DNA from: Macrobrachium rosenbergii
Lineage: Eukaryota; Arthropoda; Malacostraca; Decapoda; Palaemonidae
Direction of reading: 5' to 3'
Length of the DNA stretch: 64,000 nucleotides
NCBI RefSeq assembly: GCF_040412425.1
Contig: NC_089761.1
Span: 31,402,644-31,466,643, forward strand
Shown here: positions 35,784 to 48,145 of the stretch, piece by piece
Layout of the letters: the number at the start of each line of letters is the position of its first letter
Numbering within the stretch: the stretch's first letter is position 1
Notes under the pieces: generated by a model
The model's database searches: none
What the model was told of the DNA's origin: nothing
What the model saw: only the letters and a program-made list of their open reading frames with translations
Translations under genes and position numbers: made by a program

Positions 35784-35837
35784 CGTGTTTGTGCAAGCAC
35801 TTGTCTTGTTTATCCATCCTCTGCTTGCACAAACACG
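35784..35837. repeat. 15-bp perfect stem with 24-nt loop
   Basis: CGTGTTTGTGCAAGC (35784-35798) is the exact reverse complement of GCTTGCACAAACACG (35823-35837). Not part of a family I could identify in the window. Confidence 0.7.
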
Positions 35838-35936
35838 AGTGCTGTTGATGAGAGTAATGTGTTTGCGCATGAATGAGTTAGTGTTAGGAAATTTCCTAGC
35901 AAACTGTCAGTGTCTATTCCTTTAGAACCCCGGCCC

Positions 35937-36340
<404 letters not shown>

Positions 36341-36564
36341 TGTGTGGGTGTGCGTGCGCGCGCGCGCGTACGGTCCAGAGATGTTACAAACTTTGCAATA
36401 AAAATCTGAGTTTATGATGCATTTCATTTGGCAGATAGGCATAAATTATTCTCATGGCTGTGGCTTCGCGGATTGAAGAAAGGATGAGATAAGCAATAAT
36501 CGCCAATAAATGTGGAATTTTCCAACGTTAAAGGATTAGAATGCGTGGAGAGTTATCGCTTGAG

Positions 36565-36566
<2 letters not shown>

Positions 36567-36614
<48 letters not shown>
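36567..36614. repeat. (GA)n microsatellite
   Basis: Pure GA run. Confidence 0.96.
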
Positions 36615-36616
<2 letters not shown>

Positions 36617-36739
36617 TAGTAAGAAATGAAGACACAAAACAATATTAAAAATTTTTTGTGCATCAGCATCTGTCATACTAAGAAAAAACTAGACAATATG
36701 AAACTGCAATTAAATCCTATTCTAATGATCTGCATGTGC

Positions 36740-37010
36740 TTTGTAAAAGCAGTCAAGTTAGGAAATATAAAGCAATACAGAAAGCACATTTTATGGATTA
36801 TCGTTCGTAATACAAAAGCAATCCAACCAGAAAATACAAAGCAATATCGAAAATGGACTTAATAGATTTGAGTCCCTCATACAAAACTAAAGAAACCTGG
36901 AACATACAAAGTAATGAAAAGAAATACTTTATAAATATCACAGGAAAGTATCTACACCAGAAATTGCAAAGCAACACCAGTCCGTGTTTACAGTTATAAA
37001 GCAAATTTGA
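36740..37010. repeat. Degenerate tandem repeat, about 70 bp
   Basis: GAAA-TA-AAAGCAATA-AG/CGAAA-type segments recur at about 36761, 36832, 36899 and 36959. Strongly diverged. 37011-37269 adds two CATTCAAAGCA(A/C)-type short repeats but no gene. Confidence 0.45.
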
Positions 37011-37269
37011 CAGGAAACACGGCGTAACTTCAAAGCGACAGGCACAAATTCATTCAAAGCACTAGGCACGGATTCATTCAGAGCACCAGAAAGTAACCAG
37101 CAACCAGTGGCTGGTCAAACAGGGAAGACAGAAGACACGCCCACAAAGTCCCAACCACTAAGTCCGAACCCATTCAAAGCAACAACACGCCTGTCTCTTT
37201 GAGGGCTTAATCTCAACAAACTCTCGGCGAGCCATTACTTACCCTCGAGTCTGAGAGAGCAATCTCTCA

Positions 37270-37700
37270 TGGCTGCTGGAGGGGGAGTAGGAGGAGGAAG
37301 AAGAGGATGAGAAGGAGGATGATGATGATGATGATGAGGAGGAGGAGGAGGATGAGAAGGAGGATGATGATGAGGAGGAGGAGAAGAAGAAGGAGGGGGA
37401 GGAGGATGAGACGGAGGATGATGATGATGAGAAGAAGAATAAGGAGGAGGATGATGAGGATTAGGAGGATGATGATGATGAGGAGGAGGAGGAGGATGAG
37501 AAGGAGGATGATGATGAGGAGGAGGAGAAGAAGAAGGAGGAGGAGGATGAGGATGAGACGGAGGATGATGATGATGAGAAGAAGAATGGGGAGGATGATG
37601 AGGATGAGGATTAGAAGGATGATGATGATGATGAGAAGAAGAAGAAGAAGAAGGATGAGGATGAGAAGGAGGATGATGATGAGGAGGAGGAGGAGAAGGC
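37270..37700. repeat. (GAG/GAT/GAA)n trinucleotide minisatellite, about 430 bp
   Basis: Nearly every triplet is GAx on the plus strand, with GATGATGATGATGAGGAGGA blocks recurring at about 100-bp spacing. The 328-codon Met/Arg frame and the minus-strand His/Pro/Ser frame are low-complexity translations. Polypurine in character apart from the T of GAT. Confidence 0.93.
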
Positions 37701-38049
37701 ACCGAAGGAGAATTTCCCGAGATTTATCGAGCATTAGAGTCGCGACTGAGACGCCTCTCAAGCCGCCCTCCTCAGGAGACGCCTCCCTCCCCCTCCACCC
37801 CCCGGAGTGTCAGGCTCCTGTAACGAGGTCCTTAGGTCCTTGTCGTCTTGAGATGACGTCAGGTTTTCTTCCTTTTTTTTATTGTGGGATTTGGGAACTA
37901 ATAAGTAGGGGAGCTTTTTTTTTTTTTTTTTGCATCTTTGAGAAATATGTTCGCCGATATTTTGCGAAAGGAGGTTATCCGAGAGGTTTCCGGTTCATAT
38001 GTGGGAATATATTTATCTGTGATATTTATAGTGTGTATGTGGTGGCCTT
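37701..38049. other. Unassigned unique sequence
   Basis: C-rich patch near 37765-37805 and poly-T 37913-37931. No feature recognised. Confidence 0.5.
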
Positions 38050-38100
38050 TATCGTACGCGAGCACACACATATATATATCATATATACAGTATATGTGTG

Positions 38101-38167
<67 letters not shown>

Positions 38168-38185
38168 ATAAGTGTTTGTGTGTGT
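38050..38185. repeat. (TA)n microsatellite with TG/CA flanks
   Basis: TA run 38105-38166, CA-rich before and TG-rich after. 38186-38718 is unassigned. Confidence 0.95.
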
Positions 38186-38714
38186 TTGTGCATCTGTGTT
38201 TGTGCCGAAGACAGCAGCACGTTTGTAAAACCACTGTTCATCTCATCACCAAATTTACGAGTCATTGTGTCTGGTCAGAACTTGGAATGGTGACCACCAA
38301 GAAATGGCTACAGAGACATTCAGAGAACCTTGGCAAGTGATAGAAACAGAACATTAATATATAAATAAAAATAAAGAACGAACCAATAAAACGTCCTGTA
38401 GACGAAAGGTAATAATTAATAAAAAATTTTCCCTGAACTTCAGGACGTTATATTTATTCATTCTAGATTTTTATCGAGATTAAGGGGCAGTGAGTCAATA
38501 CTGACCATGCGTAGAGGAATGCCCAGGAAGGGTCACCAGAGGTCAAAGAAGCGTCTTGGGAGAAATGAGACGTAAGGAGGGCGTCTCGAAGTAGACACAC
38601 AAAACCTTGTTTTCCCAGGAGGCTTTATTGCTTTGAGCTTTCATGGTCAACTTGTCTGATGAGCTTCCTGTGATTGCTTAGTCAAGATATGAGAAGGATG
38701 GTATGGGGAAGGAG

Positions 38715-38718
<4 letters not shown>

Positions 38719-38767
<49 letters not shown>

Positions 38768-38923
38768 GGAGGAAAGAGGAATAGAGACGGGGGAAGAGAA
38801 AGGGTAATTAGAGAAAAGAGGAAATGGGTTAGCCCTCTGATGGACGATGCCATCTCTTGAAGCCTGTTGGAAGTTGGTTCAACAGATTTTGTCAACAGAA
38901 AAAAGTCAATGTCCTTCAGCGAG

Positions 38924-38966
<43 letters not shown>

Positions 38967-39077
38967 AAATAGAAGAGAAAGTGGATTAGCCGTCTGATGT
39001 AAGCTTTCATCTCTTGAAGCCTGTAAGAAGTTGGTCCAACAGATTTTGTCAACAGGTAAAAAGTCAATGTCCTTCAT

Positions 39078-39142
<65 letters not shown>

Positions 39143-39243
39143 TAATTAGATAAAAAAGAAAATGGATCAGCCCTCTGATGCAAGATATTACCTCTTGAAG
39201 CCTGCTGTCAACAGTGAGAATAAAAGTCGTTGTCCCTCAGTGA

Positions 39244-39315
<72 letters not shown>

Positions 39316-39415
39316 ATTAGATAAAAGAAGAGGAAATGGATTAATGGATTAGCCCTCTGATGCAAGATGCCGTCTCTTGAAGCCTGTTGGAAGTTGGTTC
39401 ATCAAGTGTTATGTC

Positions 39416-39461
<46 letters not shown>

Positions 39462-39462
39462 T
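38719..39462. repeat. Composite tandem array: (GA)n plus about 110-bp spacer, five tracts
   Basis: The spacer holds GG-TTAGCCCTCTGATG, ATCTCTTGAAGCCTGT, GGAAGTTGGT-CAACAGATTTTGTCAACAG and GTCAATGTCCTTCA. GA tracts begin at 38719, 38926, 39079, 39248 and 39420. In the last unit the tract lies inside the spacer (between CAACAG and TCAATGTCC) and not after it, suggesting an independent expansion or misaligned exchange. Confidence 0.9.
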
Positions 39463-39756
39463 CAATGTCCGTCAGTGCAAGCTAGAGCATTATTGGATTA
39501 AAGGAGTCAGTGATATCAATTAATCAAGCTTCTTGCATCTTTCACCATTCTGCCGTCAAAATTAAAATTGAATGGGCTTTAATAAATGTTTTCTTATATC
39601 AGCCGTGAATTAAAGTCGTGTCAGGCTTGTTTGGTATCACTTCGACGAACTGATTCTAGTTCTCAAATTCAGCGGCAGCATATAAAAATTAATGGCTATT
39701 TGCAGCAACCTTTTTTTGGCAAAATACGAAAATATGCTAGAAAGTTGCTCACGTGA
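39463..39756. other. Unassigned unique sequence
   Basis: No feature recognised. Confidence 0.5.
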
Positions 39757-40091
39757 CTCCGGGTTTGTCTGTCCGTCCGCACTTTTTTCTGTCCGCACTT
39801 TTTTCTGTCCGCACTTTTTCTGTCCGCCCCCAGATCTTAAAAACTACTGAGGCTAGGGGGCTGCGAATTGGTATGTTGATCATTCACCCTCCAGTCATCA
39901 AACAAACCAAATTGCAGCCCTCTAGCCTCAGTAGTTTTTTATTTTTTTTTATTTAGGGTTAAAGTTAGCCATAATCGTGCTTCTGGCAACGCAACAACAT
40001 AGGCCACCACGGTCGGCTGTGAGTTTCATGGGCCGCGGCTCATACAGCATCATACCGAGACCGCTTAAAGACAGATCTATTTTCGGTGGCT
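39757..40091 (+). mobile_element. Rep-A dispersed element, truncated at both ends
   Basis: Starts at TTTGTCTGTCCGTCCGCAC, with the CCGCAC-TTTTTTCTGT module present three times. It ends at TTTTCGGTGGC, so both terminal hairpins are missing. The central inverted repeat is intact. Confidence 0.9.
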
Positions 40092-40637
40092 TTTTGTCTG
40101 TCAAAAACTATTCATCAATAGCCTGTAGCTGTATGGAGATGGTTGAATAAAAATTGTTTACATACATACATACATGTATAACTGAATTACGAAAATATGG
40201 AACATGGTATTGCCTTTATTTATACATACATATATACATACATACATAAATATGATACCGTGAGACTTGAAATTGTATACGAAGCGACTGTTAGCCGTGA
40301 GGCTATTAGCTTTACAAACAGCTTTAGAAACTTACACGTAGCAAGTAACAGGAACCAATCTGTCTGACTGTCTCGCTATAATAATTTTGTTTTGAGGACA
40401 AACATTTATTATGGCAAGTGCATATTGTATCAGCAGTTCATAGTCTGATGACAGATTTTCCCTGCTTCGAAAATTCGTTAAGCATCGCCAATGACAAACT
40501 GCAAAACGAAGCGTACTGCTTTAATTCTAATGAACCTCTCATTACGTTGCTCAGTGGCGGTGAATATCGGAATCATTACTGTTTTAATTACGATCGGTCG
40601 GTGTCATTAGTGACGGTGTCTTCGGCGTCACTGGTTC
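40092..40637. other. Unassigned; short Rep-C-like fragment
   Basis: ACTGAATTACGAAAATATGGAAC at about 40182 matches the outer end of Rep-C (47945-47966) and is flanked by CATA-rich sequence. Otherwise unique, no gene. Confidence 0.45.
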
Positions 40638-40654
40638 GTGACGTCTGACGTCAC
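40638..40654. promoter_or_regulatory. Overlapping CRE palindrome
   Basis: GTGACGTC-T-GACGTCAC: two GACGTC cores in a 17-bp perfect palindrome with a 1-nt centre, including a full TGACGTCA (40646-40653). CREB/ATF/bZIP-type motif by consensus. No gene adjoining. Confidence 0.3.
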
Positions 40655-40753
40655 AGATCTGTAAATACAGGAAGATGTTGAAACTTTACCCTTTTTTTTA
40701 TTATTTCGAAAAAAAAAATCAAGACTATATCAATATATTACTGTTTGAAATTA

Positions 40754-40943
40754 CGGTGCACTGCAGGCATTGCTTAAGGTGCTTTTCAGCGTGCCTTCGG
40801 CCCCTAGCTGCAACCCCTTTCGTTCCTTTTACTGTACCTCCGTTTATATTCCCTTCCTTCCATCTTACTTTCCAACCTCTCCTGACGATTGATTCATAGT
40901 GCAACTGGTTTGAGGTTTTCCTCCTGTTACACCTTTCGACTTT
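40754..40943 (+). mobile_element. Rep-B SINE-like element, 3'-truncated
   Basis: Runs from ACGGTGCACTGCAGGCATTG to CTCCTGTTACACCTTTCGAC, then breaks off 20 bp before an AAT microsatellite. Confidence 0.87.
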
Positions 40944-40963
40944 TACTGGCATTATTCTGATAC

Positions 40964-41031
<68 letters not shown>

Positions 41032-41046
41032 TAATAATAATAATAA
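40964..41046. repeat. (AAT)n microsatellite
   Basis: About 27 AAT units with one interruption. Confidence 0.96.
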
Positions 41047-41169
41047 CGAGAGTAAATACGGGGCTTCTAAGCCGGAACATCCATTTGCATGTCGAGTGAA
41101 AGGGAGTATTTGGTTAGTCCTCCCAAACACTTGATTTCAGGCGGCGGAACGAAAGCCTCCCTCGAGTCC

Positions 41170-41263
41170 TCTCCGCAGAGAGAGAGGAGAGAGAGAGAGA
41201 GAGAGAGAGAATTTCCCCTCATTATCGTCTGCCTGTCTGTCATTTCCCAGTTGTGTTGCCCAC

Positions 41264-41339
<76 letters not shown>

Positions 41340-41387
41340 TCCCCTCATTACCGTCTGCCTGTCTGTCATTTCCCAGTTGTGTTGCCC

Positions 41388-41435
<48 letters not shown>

Positions 41436-41634
41436 TCCCCTCATTATCGTCTGCCTGTCTTTCATTTCCCAGTTGTGTTGCCCACTAAGAGAGAGAGAGA
41501 GAGAGAAATTTCCCCTCATTATCGTCTGCCTGTCTGTCATTTCCCAGTTATGCCCACTAGAGAGAGAGAGAGAGAGAGAGACACTTTTCCCTCATTACCG
41601 TCTGCCTGTCTTTCATTTCCCAGTTGTGTTGCCC

Positions 41635-41669
<35 letters not shown>

Positions 41670-41670
41670 T
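41170..41670. repeat. Composite tandem array: (GA)n plus 55-bp spacer, five spacers
   Basis: The spacer TTTCCCCTCATTATCGTCTG-CCTGTCTGTCATTTCCCAGT-TGTGTTGCCCACT is almost invariant (one copy lacks TGTGT), while the GA tracts between copies vary from about 20 to 70 bp. Very recent expansion. Long frames across it are artefacts. Confidence 0.95.
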
Positions 41671-42221
41671 GGAAGATGAAAGGCTCCTTGGAAAGGAATG
41701 GACGCGGAAAGGGGGCCGCCATCAGATATGGTTCGGAAATCCGCATCGCCGTCCGATTAGCAACGCGGGAGATACGCGGAATTTGCTTGTTCATTTTTTT
41801 TAAGTAGAGTTTTATATTCATGTTTTGTATTTCGTGTTTTATTTATTCATTCTATTAAATAGTATTCTTTGTTTGTGTTTTATATTTTCTTTGTGTTTTA
41901 TATTTACTATGTGACGAAGTTATCGTTAATTTTCTTTTGATATTTTGTAAAATTTAGATTTCATGTTCAGTATTTCACCAAAGCAAGATGAATAATCGGT
42001 TAACTGTATATAACAGCAACCCATGCAGTCCATTTTTTTTTTTATTAATATTTTATAATCGTTAGAAGCAGCGGCAGCAGATCTGTCAAAAACATGGCGC
42101 GTGTATCAGATGTCACCCCGGGCAATTATTTCAACACTGGGTCAAATATCTTTGAATTTACAATGACCCTATGACAGAATAAAAAAAAAAAAAGATATAA
42201 AAATAGATTATAACCATGAAC
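41671..42221. other. Unassigned unique sequence
   Basis: Short repeats TTTGTGTTTTATATTT at about 41870-41900. No feature recognised. Confidence 0.5.
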
Positions 42222-42380
42222 CAGATAAAGCCAGTCGATTAAAACTTCCCTGCAGAAACGTGAGAGCACACTGAGGCGAAAAGCAACGAGAGGAAATGGA
42301 GAATTGTGATGGGAAGAGATAAACGTCAATCCCGATAAAGACGATTCATTAAAACTTCCCTGCAGACATGTGAAGTCACG
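42222..42380. repeat. About 112-bp imperfect duplication
   Basis: GATAAAG-C-A-TC-ATTAAAACTTCCCTGCAGA-A-GTGA-A-CAC occurs at about 42222 and 42335. The intervening part is unique. Confidence 0.65.
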
Positions 42381-42618
42381 GCGAAACGGGGAAAAAGACA
42401 AGATTAAATGAAGAAGTCAAACCGGGAATTAAACGAATTACCTGCGTGTTACCTGTGGTGAAATGCGATCAAGGTTGGGAATGGGGGAATGGCCCTAGCA
42501 TTCCCAAAACAGACGAATAGAGTTTATTTGAAGAATATGCAATTCTTCTTTTCTTTTCTTCTGTTCAAAATACCTTCGTACGTTTCTTACGCGAAGCAGA
42601 ACAACTTATATTCATTTG

Positions 42619-42911
<293 letters not shown>

Positions 42912-42996
42912 TTTTAGGGCATATTTTTTCTCTCAGACAATTTTCATTGAAAGCAATTGCTTTTGCGGCATCAAAGAGTTTTTTGCCGAAATCTTC

Positions 42997-43254
42997 ATAT
43001 CGTCGGAGTTATGCCCAAACGCTTTCGACCACAAAAGTGGCTCATCCCTTTAATCCCTGGACCAATCACAGCTCAGGTTTACTTCTCCATCCGCATGTAG
43101 AGACAAAATGATTATAATCCAAATTGTAAACCAGTAGTCACTTGAAAATGCCACAGAGCGGAGAAACGGCTGTCGTGACAGAAAATAAATGGAACAAAGA
43201 AATTTGTGAGTTCTTCACCGCAGATTGACGCCTGAGGATCAGAAAACACTCCGA

Positions 43255-43260
<6 letters not shown>
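42997..43260. mobile_element. Segment bounded by 13-bp inverted repeats abutting (TA)n
   Basis: ATATCGTCGGAGT (42997-43009) and ACTCCGACGATAT (43248-43260) are perfect reverse complements. The right one runs straight into a TA tract. Inside, on the minus strand (about 43066-43027), GGGATGAGCCAC-TTTT-GTGGTCGAAAGC forms a GATGA-hairpin-GAAA arrangement. On the plus strand just before the right end is CTGAGGATCAGAAAACAC. Same layout as Rep-C, different sequence. Confidence 0.5.

Positions 43261-43332
<72 letters not shown>
43258..43332. repeat. (TA)n microsatellite
   Basis: TA run between two foldback-like segments, followed by CA units to 43352. Confidence 0.97.
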
Positions 43333-43337
<5 letters not shown>

Positions 43338-43372
43338 TACACACACACACACATACATATGTATACATACAA

Positions 43373-43559
43373 AAGGATCCACAGTAACAGTCTTGATTAG
43401 AAAGCTGAAACGTGTTTGTAAAAATACATACAGAGCTTATAGGTTTCATCCGTCGTTCTGTGGAATTGATCACTAAATCTTGTTTAGTGACCAAGCTTTG
43501 TATATATTTTTACAAATGCATTTCGGCTTTCTAATCAAGAGTTGTTACTGTGGATCCTT
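43373..43559. mobile_element. Foldback element, about 67-bp arms, between (TA)n tracts
   Basis: Arms 43373-43440 and 43493-43559 are reverse complements at roughly 85-90 percent by eye (AAGGATCCACAGTAACA, CTTGATTAGAAAGC, TTTGTAAAAATA). The 52-nt centre contains a second perfect hairpin, TCACTAAA-TCTTG-TTTAGTGA. TA tracts lie on both sides. Confidence 0.75.
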
Positions 43560-43605
43560 GAGTAGAAAACTGAGAAGCACAGTACAGTGTTTTTTTATCT
43601 CTTAT

Positions 43606-43727
<122 letters not shown>

Positions 43728-44002
43728 CGATTGATTGTGAAATCAAACGTACGATTAGATTTTATTATTAACGGTCGAGCTCTCACCGTCCCGGCCGTGG
43801 AAAAAATTTGTTCCAGTGTGAATGGGGAAGGCAAAAATCGCCGATCTATAGATTGAATACATTTCCCCTGCTAATACTCCCCCCACCATTAATCCACAAA
43901 AAGTGTCGACAGATCCATTACCCGCTAATGGAATTTGTTAGCAGATACTTTGCATATTCTAGAAAAAGAAAAAGGAGAATAACCTTTTTTCTTTTTTTGG
44001 TT

Positions 44003-44003
<1 letters not shown>

Positions 44004-44070
<67 letters not shown>

Positions 44071-44099
44071 GGAAGCCTTTCGTTCAAAAATGACTGTTT

Positions 44100-44145
<46 letters not shown>

Positions 44146-44173
44146 AAAGCTTTTGTTCTAAAAATGATCATTT

Positions 44174-44240
<67 letters not shown>
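44004..44240. repeat. Composite tandem array: (TC)n plus about 30-bp spacer
   Basis: Spacers GCCTTTCGTTCAAAAATGAC, GCTTTTGTTCTAAAAATGAT and ACCTCGTTCTAAAATTGACT follow successive TC runs (44004, 44102, 44176 starts). Confidence 0.88.
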
Positions 44241-44244
<4 letters not shown>

Positions 44245-45079
44245 CCTCGTTCTAAAATTGACTATTATCAAATGACTCAGAGTGAAATTGACTTTACTTT
44301 TATAACCTACCGGAACACTACTTTTTTTTCGTGCCATCATCCATATAAAAAAAAAAAAAAAAATTAAAGTATTCTCACAAAAGATTAAAATGCATTTTAA
44401 AAGTAGGTATTCGTCCTTTTTTTTTCAACTGCGCACTTGTACTTTGTGAATCTGTCTAAAAATAGCAGGTTACTTTTAGGTTTATTTGCTGTAGATATAG
44501 ATCTCCTACAGAGCAATTTTTTACTCTCGAGCCCCATTGTGACCCGTTGCCTTGTATAAGAGATTATAAAAGAGTTTTTATCGTTATTTATTTTTACAAG
44601 GTAAAGGGGTTAACCTTTCGCTCAGCTCTCCTCATTTATATGGTCTTGGGGCAGAAATGAAAGGTGGGAACCGCCCCCTTTCCACTCCCCCCCCCTTCGA
44701 ATTAAAGGTGAGGCTCCCCAGGTAAAGGTGGGACACTCCCCCAATGTAAGGTAAGGGCGTCCCGTCCCCACCCCACATTACAATTTCCAAATAGGAAGGG
44801 TGTCCGAAAGCTGTTGGCCTTTTTTTATAATTAATTTTGGGAATCCACAACGCTACCCGCTGGACCACGTAAACTTCCAATCCCAGAAACTCCTGAAATT
44901 TCTTCCGTCCACTTTCTTAATTAAAAATAAAACTTTTATCCAATGATGTAATTTTAAAAATACTAATCCACTTACCAGTTCAAGCCCATATGCAATGCAT
45001 TACTACCCTAAAACAATTCTTGTATTTTACTTGCATTTTTATCTATTCATTTATTAGTTTGTTAAGTTATTTTTTTCTT
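44241..45079. other. Unassigned unique sequence
   Basis: Poly-A 44347-44362 and a C-rich repeat-like patch near 44665-44770 with AGGTAAAGGTGGGA-type variants. No gene. Confidence 0.5.
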
Positions 45080-45221
45080 TTCTGCTTACTGATCTTTTCT
45101 TTCTGTATTTCATTTTACCTTCCGTTGCTTCTTTCGAATAAACGCTATATTCTTTGGAAGCTTGAATTTCAAGTCAGTGGCCCCTTTAGTGGGCTTGTTT
45201 CATGTGAATTGGGTTCATCTT

Positions 45222-45291
<70 letters not shown>

Positions 45292-45302
45292 GTAATAATA
45301 AC

Positions 45303-45334
<32 letters not shown>

Positions 45335-45484
45335 TAATTTATGACAATATCTTTTCTTTTTTGATGACTGATTTCTCCTCTCTGTATTTCCGATTACCTT
45401 CTGCCACTTCTTTCGAATGGAAGCTTGAGTCTGAAAATCAGTGGCCCCTGTAGTGGGCTTGTTCCATGTGAATAGGGCTTGCCT

Positions 45485-45562
<78 letters not shown>

Positions 45563-45563
45563 C
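45080..45563 (+). repeat. Two tandem copies of a 3'-(AAT)n-tailed element
   Basis: Copy 1 (about 45080-45335) and copy 2 (about 45358-45563) share ACTGAT-TTTCT-T-TGTATTTC, CTTCTTTCGAAT, GGAAGCTTGA, CAGTGGCCCCT-TAGTGGGCT and TTC-TGTGAATAGGG-TT-CTCTGAATAATAAT, each ending in a long AAT run. A defined sequence plus 3' trinucleotide tail is typical of some LINE/SINE 3' ends; the class is inferred. Confidence 0.75.
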
Positions 45564-46165
45564 TCCTACCCCAAGGAAACTAGACAGATCCTGTCCTTTG
45601 CACCCGAGTCAAAAAAAGAAAGAAAAAAAAAAGATGATCCCAGGCGCCGAAGACTAATTAGATCTGGAATGTAATTTGTTAATTCGTAGAATGAGCTTTG
45701 GAATGAGAAAGCCAATTTGTGCCCCCTTCCGGGACGTAATGTCCCGCGTTAAATTTACTTACGCCGGAGCAACGTAATATCGCAATTTAAACTGGGGGCC
45801 TTTTGTGTAATGAAGTAATGTTATATTCAAGACCTGCCTTGATTAAAATGTCTCGCCTGAAAAACAAAAATGTTGGGAAGAAATGTTTTTTTTTTCTTTT
45901 TTTGGCTTCATAGTAAAAATATTTCCGATGTTGGAAAATGTTTAAGGGTTATTGAACCAGTTGAAAAAATTATATAAAAAAAAAAGCTATTGGCAGGTGC
46001 TTAAATTCAGTTTGGAAATTGATTATGATTGATGAGTGTTTATAAATTTTCCATTGGAAAAAACTTCTATTATATTTAACCTATTTGCTTTTAACTTTTG
46101 ATATCCTTCATGATTTATCTCATCTCCTGCATACCGAGGGCTTTCACTGATCATAAGAAAGTTTT

Positions 46166-46169
<4 letters not shown>
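45564..46169. other. Unassigned unique sequence
   Basis: No coding or RNA feature recognised. Confidence 0.5.
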
Positions 46170-46234
<65 letters not shown>

Positions 46235-46439
46235 CTAGAAGTCCTGCATAGTGTTCCCTTCCATCACGTCGTCATCCCTTGCTGATAATTGCAGTTTTTT
46301 AAAGTTAAATTCGTCCCCCTCCCCGCTCTCTCTCTCTCTCTCTCTCTATTTCCAGAAGTCTTGCAAAGTGTTCTCTACCATTACATCATCATCTCTTGCT
46401 GATATATGTATTTATTTTATTAAAGTTCTCCCTACCCCA

Positions 46440-46517
<78 letters not shown>

Positions 46518-46582
46518 ATCAGATCGGTATGTTATTAAAAAAAATTCTCGCTTTGCTAGATTTCTCTATTTATTTAAAATGA

Positions 46583-46625
<43 letters not shown>

Positions 46626-46699
46626 GATAAGTATGTCATTAAAAAACTTTCTCACTTTTCTAGATTTGTCTATTTATTTAAAATGACATCCAATCCCCA

Positions 46700-46760
<61 letters not shown>

Positions 46761-46923
46761 ATCAGGATCTTATTAACAAAATTTCCTCTCCAATACCCAG
46801 CGATTTACTCTATGGTAATTAGCTTTCCACTTGGCAGAACCTTAAGCATCTAATCTCGCAGATGACAAACTCTCCTTTTTCATCGAGGAGCTATATTCAT
46901 ATAACGAGGCATCAAACGAAATC

Positions 46924-46993
<70 letters not shown>

Positions 46994-47061
46994 ACTGTCG
47001 ACTTGCATCATAATTAGGAACCAAAATTGCGTTATAGATTAATTCTGTATATGAAAATAAG

Positions 47062-47101
<40 letters not shown>

Positions 47102-47189
47102 CTTGCAGCAAGATTAGGGATCAATAAAATATTTCAATTTCACGACACAAATTCATGTCGTAAAATTAATTATTTAGATGAAAACTAAG

Positions 47190-47265
<76 letters not shown>
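46170..47265. repeat. Composite (TC)n array with several spacer types, about 1.1 kb
   Basis: Eight TC tracts. Spacer type 1 (about 46230 and 46349): GTC(T/C)AGAAGTC-TGCA-AGTGTTC and CATC-TCCCTTGCTGATA. Type 2 (46515, 46621, 46758): CTCATCAGAT-GGTATGT-ATTAAAAAA and TTGTCTATTTATTTAAAATGAC. Type 3 (46990, 47099, 47265): TGCA-(C/T)ATAATTAGGGA and AAAACTAAGCATTC. Three successive spacer-TC duplications lie side by side. Confidence 0.9.
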
Positions 47266-47266
<1 letters not shown>

Positions 47267-47519
47267 TGCATTATAATTAGGGAACATTAGATAAGTTTCA
47301 TGGAGCAGATTACTTCTGCATATGAGAACTAATCATTCTCTTCTAATCTCCTATATCTCTGTCTGTATCTTTTCACTTTACATTATTCCTATTTGTCTGT
47401 TTCTTGACATTATTTTTTTTTTCCTATCTCTTTCATTATTCCTCTTGAAACGACTGAACGGAAAGCGAATTTGTCATGTCAACGACTCCTCCCGTTCTTT
47501 TGTCATTTCCAATTCATTT

Positions 47520-47521
<2 letters not shown>

Positions 47522-47586
<65 letters not shown>
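47522..47586. repeat. (TC)n microsatellite
   Basis: Pure TC run of 65 bp. Confidence 0.97.
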
Positions 47587-47587
<1 letters not shown>

Positions 47588-47766
47588 AGGTGGCCGTGAT
47601 TGATCGGGAAGTGCATCTGGCGTGGCGCCTCGTGCTTCAGAAGAGAGAAGATAAAAAAAAATAAGTGATTTCCCTGCATTCGTCTCTGTCATGATACTTA
47701 TATATTCCATTTTGCATTTTGCGACTAATTTTCCCTTGCCTTACGTCAGAGGAAAGGTTCATTCTG

Positions 47767-47860
47767 TGTGTGTGTGTGTGTGTATGTGTCGTACACGCAT
47801 ACACATATATATATATATGTATATATATATACATATATTTATGTATACCTGTATATATAA

Positions 47861-47939
<79 letters not shown>

Positions 47940-47940
47940 G
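47767..47940. repeat. (TG)n/(TA)n compound microsatellite
   Basis: TG 47767-47784, interrupted TA 47805-47850, TA 47852-47928, then TATG units directly abutting Rep-C. Confidence 0.95.
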
Positions 47941-48145
47941 TATAACTGAATCACGAAAATATGGAACGTGATGAATATATAAATAAAGATAAAATCCACG
48001 AGGGAAACGGAAACACTGGAGTGCTGCGAGGCCTTTCGACACTAGTCCTTTACTTAGCAGACTGAAGGAATATAAAAGTATGTTTACAAAGAAAGCTCAT
48101 ATAAATGACAGATGTTTCCGTTTCCTTCGTGGATTTTATCTTTAC
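47941..48145 (-). mobile_element. Rep-C foldback element, copy 2
   Basis: Arms of about 31 bp (47984-48014 and 48114-48144) sharing AAAATCCACGA-GGAAACGG are reverse complements. The left arm extends through GGAGTGCTGCGAGGCCTTTC, matching copy 1 at 18716. The outer end has the hairpin ATCACG (47950-47955) / CGTGAT (47967-47972). On the minus strand GAC-TAGT-GTC-GAAAGG mirrors the hairpin-GAAA motif of copy 1. (TA)n on the left side only. Confidence 0.75.

Noticed and set aside
37307..38293. 328-codon plus-strand frame starting with Met/Arg runs
   Set aside because: Translation of GAT/GAG/GAA triplets in a shifted phase, then unique sequence, then a TA tract. No domain and no conserved composition.
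42126..42401. 91-codon minus-strand hydrophobic frame
   Set aside because: It spans an old 112-bp DNA duplication without repeating the peptide in frame, and has no recognisable family.
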